From Aplectana chamaeleonis (lineage: Eukaryota; Nematoda; Chromadorea; Rhabditida; Cosmocercidae): DNA of 64,000 nucleotides. The translations under genes and the position numbers were made by a program. Position 1 is the first letter of the stretch; each line of letters begins with the position of its first letter. The stretch lies in contig JAPDOI010000985.1 in assembly GCA_029168955.1 (NCBI GenBank), forward strand, positions 1 to 64,000, in the 5' to 3' direction. The notes beneath the pieces were generated by a model that saw nothing but the letters and a program-made list of their open reading frames with translations, did no database searches and was not told the DNA's origin. Shown here one piece after another: positions 49,206 through 59,500 of this stretch.

Positions 49206-50748
49206 CGGCGGAGTTAAGAAAGCTATTCTTCGAAACAGAGATGTTTTGAACAAAAGCATACTTATCATTGTGTTCACTAGCAATATTATTCTTCATTAAT
49301 AGGTTCGTTGCCCTTTTTGCTAGAGATGAATCGGCTATCTGGAATGGGACGCCGAAGCTGAGCACCGAACCAGCGCAGCCGGTTCGCCAGCGGCGCTGGG
49401 TGGCGTTAGCCGACTGGCGCAGCTGGTAAAAATATTATTCATCTTGAAAAATAAGTTTCTCCTGAATTTTCCAAAACATTTTTACATGATTGATTGGATC
49501 ACGACAGTCTTAACGTTTTGGCCTTATCAAAATTCAAAACGGAGCACTTTGAAGCGAGTTGTGGTAAAAATACGCTTTAGCTGCCCACTTTGGCTTTTTC
49601 AGAAGTTTGCCCCTTTTGGAAGTTTTTTTGGATTTTTTTTTGGAAGCTTGCCCCTTTTTTCCATTGGATAGCAGCGGTATTGTATATCCTCAAAAGCATC
49701 TAAGAAAACCAGTCTATTTTTGTTCTATATTTTTGGGTGAGTGTATCCCTCTAGTAAACGGAAATGGCATGAAAGCCATCTTTTGATCTTGTGATGGAAA
49801 CCAAGGTCGAAAGTAGTTAAAAGAGTTGTTTGAATTCGTGCCATATCGGTTTTTTGAAGAGTCGCGCTGGATCGCCAAGAATATCTTCAAAATTAAAGAG
49901 CGATGTGCAGAAACTAATCGATTTTTTCTGTAATCTGGAGCACTAATGTGTCAATCAAATTCTTAATGAACTTAGTGACACTGGCACTGAAGCGCTTACA
50001 GTCCAGGATTATACGCAAGCTGGTAGCGACGTGTAAACTGATGCTACTGTGGGTTTTAGATGCTCGCGCTCCCAGTTCTGTCAAGGAAGAGACGACACGT
50101 CACAACTTTGATGACATTTCTACTGACTACGAATGTCTCGTTACCTACCGCAGTGAAACACTGCGAGGGTAAGGATTATGATATATATGAACATCTCGCA
50201 AGAGCGACAAAACATATCCGGCATATCGGTTTTTGTCCGAAGATATAACTGCTATGTCAGGTCGCTTCCAGCAGAAATAATGTCTTATAGGTAGGTTTGA
50301 CAGCAAATTATCACGAATATCATGTTTTGATGCTGGTAGCACACTTGTACGATTGCCACGGCTTTCCTCATACGTTCTAATGTGAAAGCATCTGATCTTC
50401 GACTAACGGGACTGAACTCGATGTGCTTTATTAGGGAAAGAGACATGTTTCACCTGCACAGGGAACTTAGTCAAAACTTGGTCATATGCAACGGAGAAAA
50501 CTTGATTAAGACAGGTGGAGAAAGGTTTTCCATATAACAGTTTGCAGTGTAGCAAATAGAGATTGCGCTTCAGCCATAAAGGAAAAGCGTGAAAGCCAAC
50601 AAGATCTCCATAATACACAAGAAGCGAATTCTGCAGCACGAAGTTGGAGGAGAACGAAGTTGTCTTCCATATTTTAGTCGCGACCAGGATTTATCTCTTC
50701 TAAATACTGTCCAGGATGCTTCGATGGAAACTGAATCTGCTCACGCAC
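49206..50748. other. Unassigned sequence
   Basis: Only short frames under 80 codons. A GC-rich patch at 49355-49430 contains imperfect inverted copies of ACCAGCGCAGCCGG. No recognisable gene or RNA. Confidence 0.35.
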
Positions 50749-50903
50749 GTAACATCGGTATAGATTCTGAAAAGACATTGCGTTCTCCATTGAGGGTTGG
50801 CGCAAACTCGGTGCACCTATGTTATATGAAGCATATGGCCCCGAGTTTGCGCCAACCTTCAACAGTAAACGCGAAGTCTCTCCAGGATTCATGCCCACGT
50901 TAC
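50749..50903. mobile_element. Fold-back element, GTAAC...GTTAC family, copy 1
   Basis: A 155-bp imperfect hairpin. GTAACATCGGTATAGATTC at the left is matched by the complement of GGATTCATGCCCACGTTAC at the right, with an inner stem around GGTTGGCGCAAACTCGG and CCGAGTTTGCGCCAACC. It is a diverged copy of the element at 57866-58016, with the same length, ends and inner stem, which confirms a dispersed family. No coding capacity. Confidence 0.75.
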
Positions 50904-51437
50904 TACCCATATCGGTTTGGTTACGGTTCGTGCCGGAATCTGGTAGACCACCTGTCGTGGTCAAGGACGAGTAGGCATGATCCCAACACGATTCTGCTCG
51001 CAGTGCGCGTCGGAGAAACGGTTGTCTTTGAACGGGTGTTCTTCCTTAGTACTGCACAAGCATGCAGTACTTCTCCTAGTCACGGGAGGCCCCCGAAATA
51101 TGAGAAAAAGTTTTGAAAGGAAACCCTAGGCATTCTTCGGAGAGATCTTGGCTGCTTTAAAGCACAAAGCTGAAAGTATTGATAAGAAACTACTTTAGCG
51201 TTAGTGCAAGCTCCATCTAACTAGGGACTGCTTTAAACTTTCCGTGGAGATTTGGAAAGCCATGTTGTCGTTGCTGTAGGTCTGTGACAGTACATAAATG
51301 ATCAGTGCTTAAAATTCCCTAAATGGCTGCGGGGATTCCAAAAATGATATTTTCATTGCTTCAAAAAAAGGCAAGGGTACCCATCAGGGAATTCCTGGGG
51401 CGCTCAGGAAAAAACCTTCGGATTCGTCTCAAAACTT
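50904..51437. other. Unassigned sequence
   Basis: No recognised gene. The plus-strand frame that crosses the preceding fold-back element and ends at 51116 is not credible as a gene because it is largely hairpin sequence. Confidence 0.3.
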
Positions 51438-51441
51438 TCAA

Positions 51442-51451
51442 GGGGGGGGGG
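51442..51451 (+). repeat. Poly-G run (10)
   Basis: Ten consecutive G on the plus strand, one of five runs of ten or more in the right part of the window. Confidence 0.9.
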
Positions 51452-51589
51452 TTACTAAGGGCGCTGAACCCTAATCTTTGGTCTATTCCTTGCCAGACTT
51501 AGGGTTACTGTAGGTTACTGTAGGCATAATCCTTAGAACTGGCGTTACTTATCTTGAAATTTAGAAAGTGGGAAATGGACCTCGATTTC

Positions 51590-51725
51590 ATGTTCAGCAA
51601 CCCAAATATTTGAGCCAAATTTGAGACTTTAACCAAGCTACCGTAGACCCACCTTAACCTACCGTAACTAATCGAAAATCGATAAACGGGTTGCAGATTC
51701 GTGTAAGGCAGCCCGAATAACCCCT
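51590..51725. repeat. Dispersed repeat, arm paired with 53640-53800
   Basis: Contains GAGACTTTAACCAAGCTACC, GTAGACCCACC and GAAAATCGATAA. The reverse complement of 53640-53800 has these blocks in the same order (GAGACTTTGACCCAACTACC, CCCACCGCAATCTACCG, GAAAATCGATAA). They are two inverted copies of one family about 2 kb apart. Confidence 0.6.
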
Positions 51726-51737
51726 ATGTATGTACAC

Positions 51738-51856
51738 CAGGGCTGTGCGTTATAACGTTAATGTGTTAACGCATTAACAGGTTAACGCGATTTTTTCTCG
51801 AAAATTAACGATTAACGCTCAACGAAAAAGTCTTGAAATCACGTTAATTTATAATT
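51738..51856. mobile_element. TTAACG-rich transposon-end-like repeat, copy 1
   Basis: Begins CAGGGCTGTGCG and continues with repeated TTAACG motifs (GTGTTAACGCATTAAC, GAAAATTAACGATTAACGC). The copy at 57751-57863 shares the internal TTAACG blocks but has its CAGGGGTGTGCG terminus on the opposite side. An element with CAGGGGTGTGCG at both ends would explain this. Such termini are typical of hAT-superfamily ends; assignment to hAT is inference. Confidence 0.5.
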
Positions 51857-52372
51857 CGTTAACTGCTGTAGAATTTTGGCACCAGGGTACTGCACGAAGT
51901 GCGGGTCGGCCAGTTTTGTTTAGACCCCCTCTCCAATGCGAATTTTGCTCAGAACCCTCTTCCTAGGAGCGTGAGAAGGTCAAGTTTTGACCGTGTTCTA
52001 CCCACCATCTCCCCACCTAGAGCTGATGTGCTCAAACAGTGTTTATCTAGCAGGTTTACCTCTAATGTTTGATTGCAGTAAAATTACTTTTGTCGTATTG
52101 AAATGGTGAAGCCAGTGCTATGCGAAAAAATGCGGATGTTTGCAATGACGAGAGCACAGAACAGCGCTCATCGCATTTATGTAGAGGGGGGCTAAAAATG
52201 CCAAACTGTATGTAAAGCCTAACTTGCTCGGATAAGTCCGGGCGGATTAAGCAGCGGAGCGGTCGGTCACGGCAAAATATAACAGTGATAAGGAGATTTT
52301 GACATGATAATCCCAATAAGCTTTACTTCGACCGGCTTAAGTTGAGGGATCCAGGCTACATAGTGCAGTCCA
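51857..52372. other. Unassigned sequence
   Basis: No gene, RNA or clear repeat recognised between the TTAACG-rich repeat and the element with 25-bp inverted termini. Confidence 0.35.
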
Positions 52373-52538
52373 GGGGTGCGTTCCAAGAACGTTCCCATGG
52401 CAAAACGCGTCCATGGAATCGTAGCCACGGCCACGTGGGCGCAAATTTCAGTTATAATTCGCATCCATGGAAAGCAGATTTGTCCATGGTGAGGTAGTTC
52501 TCCCAGAGCGTTGTGGGAACGTTCTTGGAACGCACCCC
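52373..52538. mobile_element. MITE with perfect 25-bp terminal inverted repeats
   Basis: 166 bp. The first 25 bases, starting GGGGTGCGTTCCAAGAACG, are the exact reverse complement of the last 25 (52514-52538). Internally CCATGG occurs several times as further imperfect inverted copies. There is no coding capacity, and no target-site duplication could be assigned confidently. Perfect termini suggest a comparatively recent insertion. Confidence 0.85.
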
Positions 52539-52775
52539 ATCTAATTTCGTACCTCTGCTTATCAATGGAAAGCGGTCGGCAGAAGATCAATATGCATGCA
52601 TTCCTATGCAAAACACACGCCACCGATTGAGCGAGAGCGAATGCGCTGCCATGATTTTCAAGCACATCGATTTTCGACCAACCGTTTCTCATTGGTAATT
52701 AGATGTGGAACTTTTAGTGGACTATAATGGTTACAGCCCCTGCTGTGTAATAAAATGGAGATGTTTGAAGGAGAA

Positions 52776-52786
52776 GGGGGGGGGGG
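52776..52786 (+). repeat. Poly-G run (11)
   Basis: Eleven consecutive G on the plus strand. Confidence 0.9.
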
Positions 52787-52838
52787 AGTTTGATCTTGCC
52801 CGAAGTTTATAGTTATGCAAAGTAACGATCACGAGATA

Positions 52839-53075
52839 AGGATATTTAAGTCAAGCGGGGTCGATTTACCCTTTGTGTACACTTTCACCGTCTAGGATGG
52901 AGGCTGAACACTGCTACAGTATAGGGGCTCACACTTTCTCAAGAGTAGTTCGCCGAAAGTCGACAATGTTGAAAGTTACGAGCTATGTGAGTAGGATATT
53001 TGAGTCAAGCGTGGTTGTTTTACCCTCTTTACAAAATTTCCCCGTCTGAAAAAGACGCTGAAGCGCGCTACACTG
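52839..53075. repeat. Imperfect tandem duplication, period 154 bp
   Basis: AGGATATTTAAGTCAAGCGG at 52839 recurs as AGGATATTTGAGTCAAGCGT at 52993. Both are followed by TTTACCCT, CCGTCT, and CTGAA or GCTGAAG with CGCTACA or TGCTACA. Inverted relatives of the same motif occur at 55325-55360 and 57290-57320, so the unit belongs to a dispersed family. Confidence 0.65.
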
Positions 53076-53267
53076 TACTCGTCAACGGAAAAAAACGTGC
53101 GATTCTTCGAAAAAGTAAGATTTTTAAAAGGTTATAAGTGAAGTAGTAAATGAGTTATCTGGAAAAGTCAGGGCTTCGGGAAACTAGACTTTATACTTTA
53201 CCGTTTGCAACATTCCGCAAACCTGAAGAGTGCCTCTGAAGGACATTAACCTGTTGTGGGTTCTTCT

Positions 53268-53420
53268 CTGACAAGGGACCACTTTGAACATAAAATGGAG
53301 TTTCGAAAAACGGTCTTTTGAAAAATGTAGAGGGCGTAAAAATAAACTATTTAAAATTTTAAAATTTCACTCAGTCCCCACGGGTAGATCAAAAACCACC
53401 AAAACAATGGGTTGCGGTAG
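53268..53420. repeat. Dispersed repeat, arm paired with 54945-55095
   Basis: ACAAGGGACCACTTTGAACA, then TAAAATGGAGTTTCGAAAAACG and, further on, CCCACGGGTAGATCAAAAA are found as reverse complements in the same order at 54945-55095. They are two inverted copies of one family, about 1.5 kb apart. Confidence 0.7.
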
Positions 53421-54674
53421 GTAAAATGCCATTCAATGCACCCTAACCTAACGAAAGCCCCTGAAAATTAGGGAACGGACCTCAGATTCGTGTTCAGCGC
53501 CCCAAATTACCCCCTGGGACGGGGTTTGGGCTAAAAAAAATATCGACCTCTGAACCCCCAAAAATGGCTTTGAGCTTCTTACCTCACGAGGCTCCAAAGG
53601 TCGAAAAAAAATTCAAGACCCAAACTTTGCCCTCGGAGGTTATTTGAAGTGCTCATGACGAATCTGAGGTCAGCTTATCGATTTTCTACAGATTACGGTA
53701 GATTGCGGTGGGTATACGGTAGTTGGGTCAAAGTCTCAGATTTGACTCAAAATTTCTGAACGGGGGTCATTCGGGGTGCTGAATACGAATTTAATGTTCA
53801 CTTGTCAATTTTCAAATTATTAAGGTAGGTTTAGGCCCTCTATGTCATGACAACTACCGTAATTTGCAGTAAACCTCAGAATTTTGGCAAACGACCTCTT
53901 AGTTCGTGTTCAGCACCCTGGATTACCCCTACATACAAGTTTTGAGCCGAATCCGAAGATTTTTTCCAAACCACCTAGAAACTCCCTGACGGGTGGTACC
54001 CTTGCCTTGCCGCTAGGCTTGGAAAAACGCCTGTAACTTTCTCCAGAGTGGTTTCTTTTTCTCCGAGAAGCTGCAAAGAGCATACTCGGATTCTACGTTC
54101 AAAATGGCTCCAGAAAACTACATTTAATCCACAATGGCCAGGCTGACTAAAAGTAGTCTTCTTGTAAAGTGCGTTTTAGAAGGTTCTGTTCTACTGAAAA
54201 TTATGGAATTCATAACGAAACACTTTTCTTGAGTCTTCGAGCCATGCGCTTATGTATTAGCTTGCTTCAATGGATTTTGTAGTTTAGGTAAACCCACTTC
54301 TGTTTACAATAATTATTTCTGTTGGAAAAAAAGATTGGTCATTGATCAAGGAACAAGTACACGAAGTTTCATTTTGTCCGAACTTTTTTCCAGTGTCATA
54401 TATCAAAATAAGTCCCCTAAAGTGTTTCTCCGATATAAGGACGGTTTTTTGTAACATATGTGAGGGAGAAGGGTAAGGGTATTCTGATATTCTAGCAGTT
54501 GTCGAAACCTCGGAATTTCTATAGTTTCGAACATTGATGTGAACCGTTCTCCGTTTATATCACGTTACCTCTGCGACATCAGAAAAGAGGTATAAAAAAC
54601 AAGAGACACTGTTAAAACTCAAAACAAGTAAGGTGAACACATAGAAATGTCATTACTACCAGCCATAATGCAGT
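53421..54674. other. Dispersed-repeat mosaic without a recognised gene
   Basis: 53640-53800 is the inverted partner of 51590-51725. Recurrent phrases such as GAATCTGAGGTC, TTCGTGTTCAGC and CTACCGTA appear in both orientations between 51400 and 54000, so most of this stretch is degenerate copies of one or two repeat families. 54000-54674 shows nothing further. Confidence 0.4.
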
Positions 54675-54749
54675 AATGAATCCACAGAATTCGAACCTTC
54701 TTTCAATTGCTTCGTAATCCAACGCCTAACCGACTGAGCCACGGTGTGC
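54675..54749 (-). pseudogene. tRNA-like sequence resembling tRNA-Arg(ACG)
   Basis: On the minus strand, GTGGCTCAGTCGGTTAGGCG resembles a D arm with box A, followed by GGATTACGAAGC, where ACG sits in the anticodon position after two T residues, and by AGAAGGTTCGAATTCTG with box B GGTTCGAATTC. The T stem is weak and the 3' acceptor strand does not pair with the 5' CACACCG. This is best read as a degenerate tRNA-derived pseudogene or SINE head. Confidence 0.5.
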
Positions 54750-55480
54750 TGTCAGCTCATCCCGACTATCACGTGATCGGTGGTTTGAATGCAACGAGCA
54801 TTGTTCAGGGAATCAATGAACAAGTCATAACTCGAGAACCTAGCTAGATTTCATCTTCAAACTTTTAGGAGTACCTTTTTAGATGATTTCAAGGCCACTG
54901 TATAGCTCACGTTTGTGCTACGTCCTCCCAATCCAACGTTCTAGTTTCTTTCCTTTTTTGATCGTTTTTGATCTACCCGTGAGAACTGAGTGGAATTCTA
55001 AAATCTCAAATTGTTTCTTTTCAACTCCTCTACAACTCTCAAAAGACCGTTTTTCAAAACTCCATTTTATGTTCAAAGTGGTCCCTTGTGAAATGCATTG
55101 TGGGTCCACATCTAATGAAGTACTGAGAAGACGCGAACATGGACGCAGAACCCACACCAGGAAAAATTTCACAAAAGGCACACTCCAGAGGTGCCGTAGG
55201 CTTCAAACCAGTAGTTACTGCTGTTTTAAACTCTAATTTAGATTCGTGAACTTGGATGTTTTTTGTCATTTTCGTCTATCAGTGTAGCGGTATTCGGTGT
55301 TCATTTGAGACCCTGAAACTCAGAATAGAGTAAATTGACCACGCTGGACTCAAATATACTAATCTCGTGACTCGTAGAATAAGTTTTTTCTAGCAAGTTT
55401 TTTGCAAAAAAAAGCGTTTTGGGGTGTTTTTAGCGTTCACAAAGCGCCGCATCGCCGTAACTCACTTCAAAACCGATTAA
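54750..55480. repeat. Dispersed-repeat mosaic
   Basis: 54945-55095 is the inverted partner of 53268-53420. 55325-55380 (GACCACGCTGGACTCAAATA) recurs in direct orientation at 57297-57345 and inverted in the 154-bp tandem unit at 52839. 55400-55460 (AAAGCGTTTTGGGG, CACAAAGCGCCGCATCGCC) belongs to a GCGGCGCTTT-containing family also seen at 57105-57165, 58265-58320 and 62212-62258. A 117-codon frame through 54883-55236 lies within these repeats and is not called. Confidence 0.5.
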
Positions 55481-55982
55481 CACTTAAGAGACCGCGTGTC
55501 CACACTGCGCACCCACGCCACAAAACTTTCAATATTTTTTGAATTTTTAAAGCTTCCAGTCCTTCTCAAATACGAATAGGTTCCTTATAATGTAACCTAT
55601 TTACATTCACAGTGGTCAAGCATTTTGAGTGTTCCTAGTAATTTTACTACCATCTCCGGAAATGGCACTTTTCACTTTTTCGAGCTTCTTTGGTCGGAAA
55701 GGAAATGGTTCCAAACTATGCTAAAGGGGGTTATTATAATGATGCTGATTACAACTGTTGTTCTCTGATTGATTGTCGGAATATCAGTGCCACCTATTCG
55801 AGATGACTGCAGTAGGTCATCATTCAAAATTTTGCTGCATTGACACCGAGGGTCGTGCAAGTTGCTGCACAAGGTTCTGGTGTTTACCTTTCAGTTCTCA
55901 CTAAAATTTCCGTCGACTCAGGTATGTGAGCCATCGGTCATCTTTGTTCCAGATTTTGCTAAACTGGGAGAGGAGGATAACT

Positions 55983-55996
55983 GGGGGGGGGGGGGG
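55983..55996 (+). repeat. Poly-G run (14)
   Basis: Fourteen consecutive G on the plus strand, inside the candidate 1.3-kb element. Confidence 0.9.
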
Positions 55997-56208
55997 TGCA
56001 AACCTGTCATTAGTTCAATGCTCAAGATTTTGTTGAAACTTCACTGAGGGGTGTATTTGGAGGCCTTCAACAATCAAATGGTGTTTCTTTTACGTTTTTC
56101 AGAAGCACCGTTGTTGTCTGCCGAGCTGATCGTTATCCGTTTTTGATTGTTTGAGATTTTGGTGCGACTTCGCTCGGGTGGTCATTTGGGGGCGGGGAAG
56201 GCGACGGA

Positions 56209-56221
56209 GGGGGGGGGGGGG
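56209..56221 (+). repeat. Poly-G run (13)
   Basis: Thirteen consecutive G on the plus strand, about 225 bp from the 14-G run and in a similar context (a G-rich lead-in followed by TGC), suggesting a duplicated segment. Confidence 0.9.
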
Positions 56222-56775
56222 TGCCCATTATAAATTTGCTTTCCCTTTTGACATTTCTGATGGAATTTTCATCGGTTATAACAGAAAACTTTGCAGGTCA
56301 AAGTTTATTAGTCCGCCGAAAGTTCTCCATAAGGTTTAACAGGGCGTTACATAGTGGACGGTCGTGCTCCGCATGGCACAGTTCTAAGCATTACCTGTAA
56401 CCTGCAAAACTTTCTAGAAGTCGAGAGACAAACGTTTATTTCCGTGGCCAGCACGCTCAAAAATTTGCGAAAAGTGTTTCAAAGCACCTTGTGCATGCAA
56501 AGTTCGAATACCTTCCAAAATCAATACACAGCAGGCTCGTAAGAAAGCGGTGGATCGTTGCTTTACCTTGGTCTTACTTCAATTCTCTGCTTGCTCTCTG
56601 TACTCAAAGGTGGAGTAGAGACGGAATACTGGTTGTGTAAGTAAGAAAGCCTGCTCCGATCAAAATGGTTCCCAGCGGACCGCGTGTCCACACATGTTAC
56701 TCACGGAAACGATTAGCCGTGGAGCGCACCGGTCGGCTGTGGAAATTCGCCGTGGTGCAGGCGGTCTCTTAAGTG

Positions 56776-57750
56776 GTAAATGAGTTTTTCAGGAAGTTCT
56801 CGTGTTCCTCTCAATGAGGCGAATGCAACGGTACGTGTGTAAAGTCTTTTCAACTTGACATTCTGCTGAAGAATGGTTATTTTCTCCTGTAATTACCATC
56901 GACCACAGGTCAAAATATGACGAATTTCGGCCATTATGACCGTCTGATCATTTCCTAATGAGAAATTTTGTTGCGCAAATATGCGATTCACCGTAAAATT
57001 CTAGAGTTGAATCTATTATTTTGTAACACCATCGCATAGCACTCAATAAATGTAATTCATAAATGACTTCGAATTGAAATCGAATTGTTTTGAAGCAAGT
57101 CGTGGCGATGCGGCACTTTGTGAGCGCAAAAAACGCCGCAAAACGCTTTCTTTGCAAAAAAAAACATGCGCGGTACTGTAGTTTTCGAAAATTCCGACTT
57201 CGGGCGGGACAACTCCTGAGAAAGGTGTTAGCCCCATATTGTAGCGGTGCTTGGTCTCAATCTTCAGCGAGGAAAGTTTTTTTACAGGGTAAATAGACCA
57301 CGCTCAACTCAAATATCAACTCTACTGACTCATAGAAACCTTTCGCAGAAATCATTCAGCCTTTAGTAGGCGAATTGCTCTAGTCACTTCACATAGAGGA
57401 TTCATATGTCTTGTCCATCATTTTGGGAACGCCTTCACTATGAATCCATCCTAAACTTCCTAATTGAACGCCGTCACTCGCTATTCAGTTCAAATAGTAG
57501 TTCAGTCAAATCGCAATGCTTAGTTGAATTCCATGTGAAAAATTGCTTCGGTAGGTTTTCACTCACATGCACATTTCTCTAATGGGTCTTCCTCCGAAGG
57601 TCAGACATCTCCGGAGCGCTTCATCCCCTCTAAAGATCAGACCCCCTGTGGGGCCCTATCCCGCGACGAACCCTGTATGGCGTTGATTGACATGGGAGAT
57701 CTGACAATGTGTTGATCTTTGACGTGATAATGTTTTTCTTTCTGGTGGTT
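56776..57750. other. Unassigned sequence with dispersed-repeat fragments
   Basis: 57105-57165 carries an inverted copy of the GCGGCGCTTT-type repeat and 57236-57345 a direct relative of 55285-55380. Nothing else is recognised; no gene. Confidence 0.4.
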
Positions 57751-57863
57751 TAACGAATAGCAAAATCAATGTGTCAACGCATTAACGGGTTAACGCGGTT
57801 TCTTTCCCGAAAATTAACGATTAACGCTTAACAAAAAATTATTCTCATTTACGCACACCCCTG
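57751..57863. mobile_element. TTAACG-rich transposon-end-like repeat, copy 2
   Basis: Shares GTCAACGCATTAACGGGTTA, GAAAATTAACGATTAACGC and similar blocks with 51738-51856, but here the terminus CGCACACCCCTG is at the right end. It ends two bases before the next fold-back element begins, so the two elements abut. Confidence 0.55.
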
Positions 57864-57865
57864 AT

Positions 57866-58016
57866 GTAACGTCGGCATGGATCCGGAAGAGACTTTGCGT
57901 TCACTGTTGCAGGTTAGCGCAAACTCGGCGCCCTATGCTATAACATAGGTGCACCGAGCTTGCGCCAACGTCCAATGGGGAACGCAAAGTCTCTTCAGGA
58001 TCCACGCCGATGTTAC
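57866..58016. mobile_element. Fold-back element, GTAAC...GTTAC family, copy 2
   Basis: A 151-bp near-perfect hairpin. GTAACGTCGGCATGGATCC at the left is matched by the complement of GGATCCACGCCGATGTTAC at the right (one or two mismatches), followed by AGAGACTTTGCGTTC and GAACGCAAAGTCTCT, and an inner stem around GCGCAAACTCGG. It is better preserved than the copy at 50749-50903. No coding capacity. Confidence 0.85.
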
Positions 58017-58239
58017 ACGTTTTGAGGCGATTCTCAAAATCGTCGAAAGTCGCGTTCGTCCGGAAACATTCCCCCATTTTGACGCTTCGAACCCAATCAG
58101 ACGGAATTTTTAAAGCGTTGGCAAAAGAACCTTTAATTCGTAATCTGCACCTAAAACAACCCCTATAAAAACGTTTTAGGCTCTATCCGAGACAATTTTT
58201 TGAACATCCTGGAAATTGCAATTCGTGTACACCTTCTAA
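58017..58239. other. Short spacer, nothing recognised
   Basis: No feature seen between the fold-back element and the 4-kb inverted-repeat structure. Confidence 0.4.
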
Positions 58240-59217
58240 TACAATACCGCCCGCGACTTTGGGAAAAACGGCGTTTTCGGCGCTTTTTTCCGCCGCAAAG
58301 CGCCGCTTTGTCATAACTTCGTTCAAAGTGGTCCGTTTGGGTTGCTAGGGGCATATTCAGAATCAGCATCGACAGCTCTTCATTTTGAGATTACACATGT
58401 CTCACCCTGCAAACAAGGCATATAGGGCTAACAGAATCAATCGAATGTAAGAAAAGTGAAGCCAGATATCAAACTGATGCAAATATTCGGCTTCATACCA
58501 ACCATACAGATCATGCACGAGTTATGCAAGGTCAATTCCTGAATTTTGTAGAAGTCAAAATTACGTTTTATCGAGTGTTCGACGCCCCGAAAGACGAAGT
58601 CAACGCCCTTGGCTCGAGCGCAGAAGGTCCGGCATCACAACTGCGCTCAAGGCATCACAGCTATAGACTCTCTCGAAGTAGGAAAACCTGTCTGGAAGCA
58701 TTTACCGCCGAGCGGTACCTCGGTGATTTAGGCTCTAAATAAGGGACCCCAGATCACCGAGCTCCCGCTCTCGGCTCAAACGGTACCAATCGACCTGAAA
58801 CTTGCCCTACAACTTTCTTTTGCAATTTTTCTCCAAATAAGCGCCTTAGCAGAAAAATCTAGAGAACACGATTTTTCACCTATTTCAGATGCGCTAGGTC
58901 CATTTTCGCTTCAAACGCGATTATCGACGTCCCGTTCTCGGCTCAGACAGGACCCATCGACCAGAAAATCAGGGCAGCGACTTTCTTTTGAAACTCTTTT
59001 TCAAATAAGCAGCAATCCGAGAAACTCGATTTTTCACAACTTTTAGTTGTGCTCAAACAGCGTTTTTTTGCCGGTTCGACGCCCCGGCAGGCACACTCAT
59101 CGTTCTTCGATCGGGCGCGAAAGGTCTGCGATTGCCACTGCGCACCTTCATGTGGAGCCCTGTTTAAAGCTCTTACACGCCTGTCCCACAAAATAGGAAA
59201 CATAGGCAGTTTCCCTG

Positions 59218-59500
59218 TACTGTGCTTCGCTGGGCCGAACTCCGGTCCGCAATTGCGTCTCGATACGCTTTGCGGCCGCACGCGCTCGAGTCAGTCGAGT
59301 TCCCAGCACCAAAGCCGACTCGGTGTGGCTTTTTTATACAGTTTTCTCCGAATATTTTCAGTTTCCAGTTTCCAAAACCCACTCAGGGTCAACAGATCGG
59401 GGGCGGGGGCGCTGGAAACCCTTCCCACTCAAAATCGCGCGGCCGCAAAGCGTGTCGAGACGCAAATGCGGACCGGAATTTGGCCCAAAGAAGCACAGTA
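59218..59500. mobile_element. GC-rich fold-back element in the centre of the 4-kb structure
   Basis: The left arm, TACTGTGCTTCGCTGGGCCG through TGCGTCTCGATACGC and TTTGCGGCCGC (59218-59281), is matched in reverse complement by GCGGCCGCAAAGCG through TGCGGACCGGAATT and AAGCACAGTA (59438-59500). Arms are about 62 bp with a loop of about 155 bp. Frames crossing it on either strand are not credible genes. Confidence 0.8.

Larger units (their letters stand above)
55481..56775. mobile_element. Candidate 1.3-kb non-autonomous DNA transposon
   Basis: CACTTAAGAGACCGC at 55481-55495 is repeated as an exact reverse complement at 56761-56775. A further subterminal block, ACCGCGTGTCCACAC, lies near the left end and, in direct orientation, near 56685. 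Between them is AT-rich sequence with poly-G runs at 55983 and 56209 and no open reading frame longer than about 70 codons, so no transposase is present. No clear target-site duplication was found; the element boundaries rest on the 15-bp inverted termini only. Confidence 0.5.

Noticed and set aside
50589..51116. 175-codon frame on the plus strand
   Set aside because: About 150 bp of it is the fold-back element at 50749-50903, and the opposite strand is also open there.
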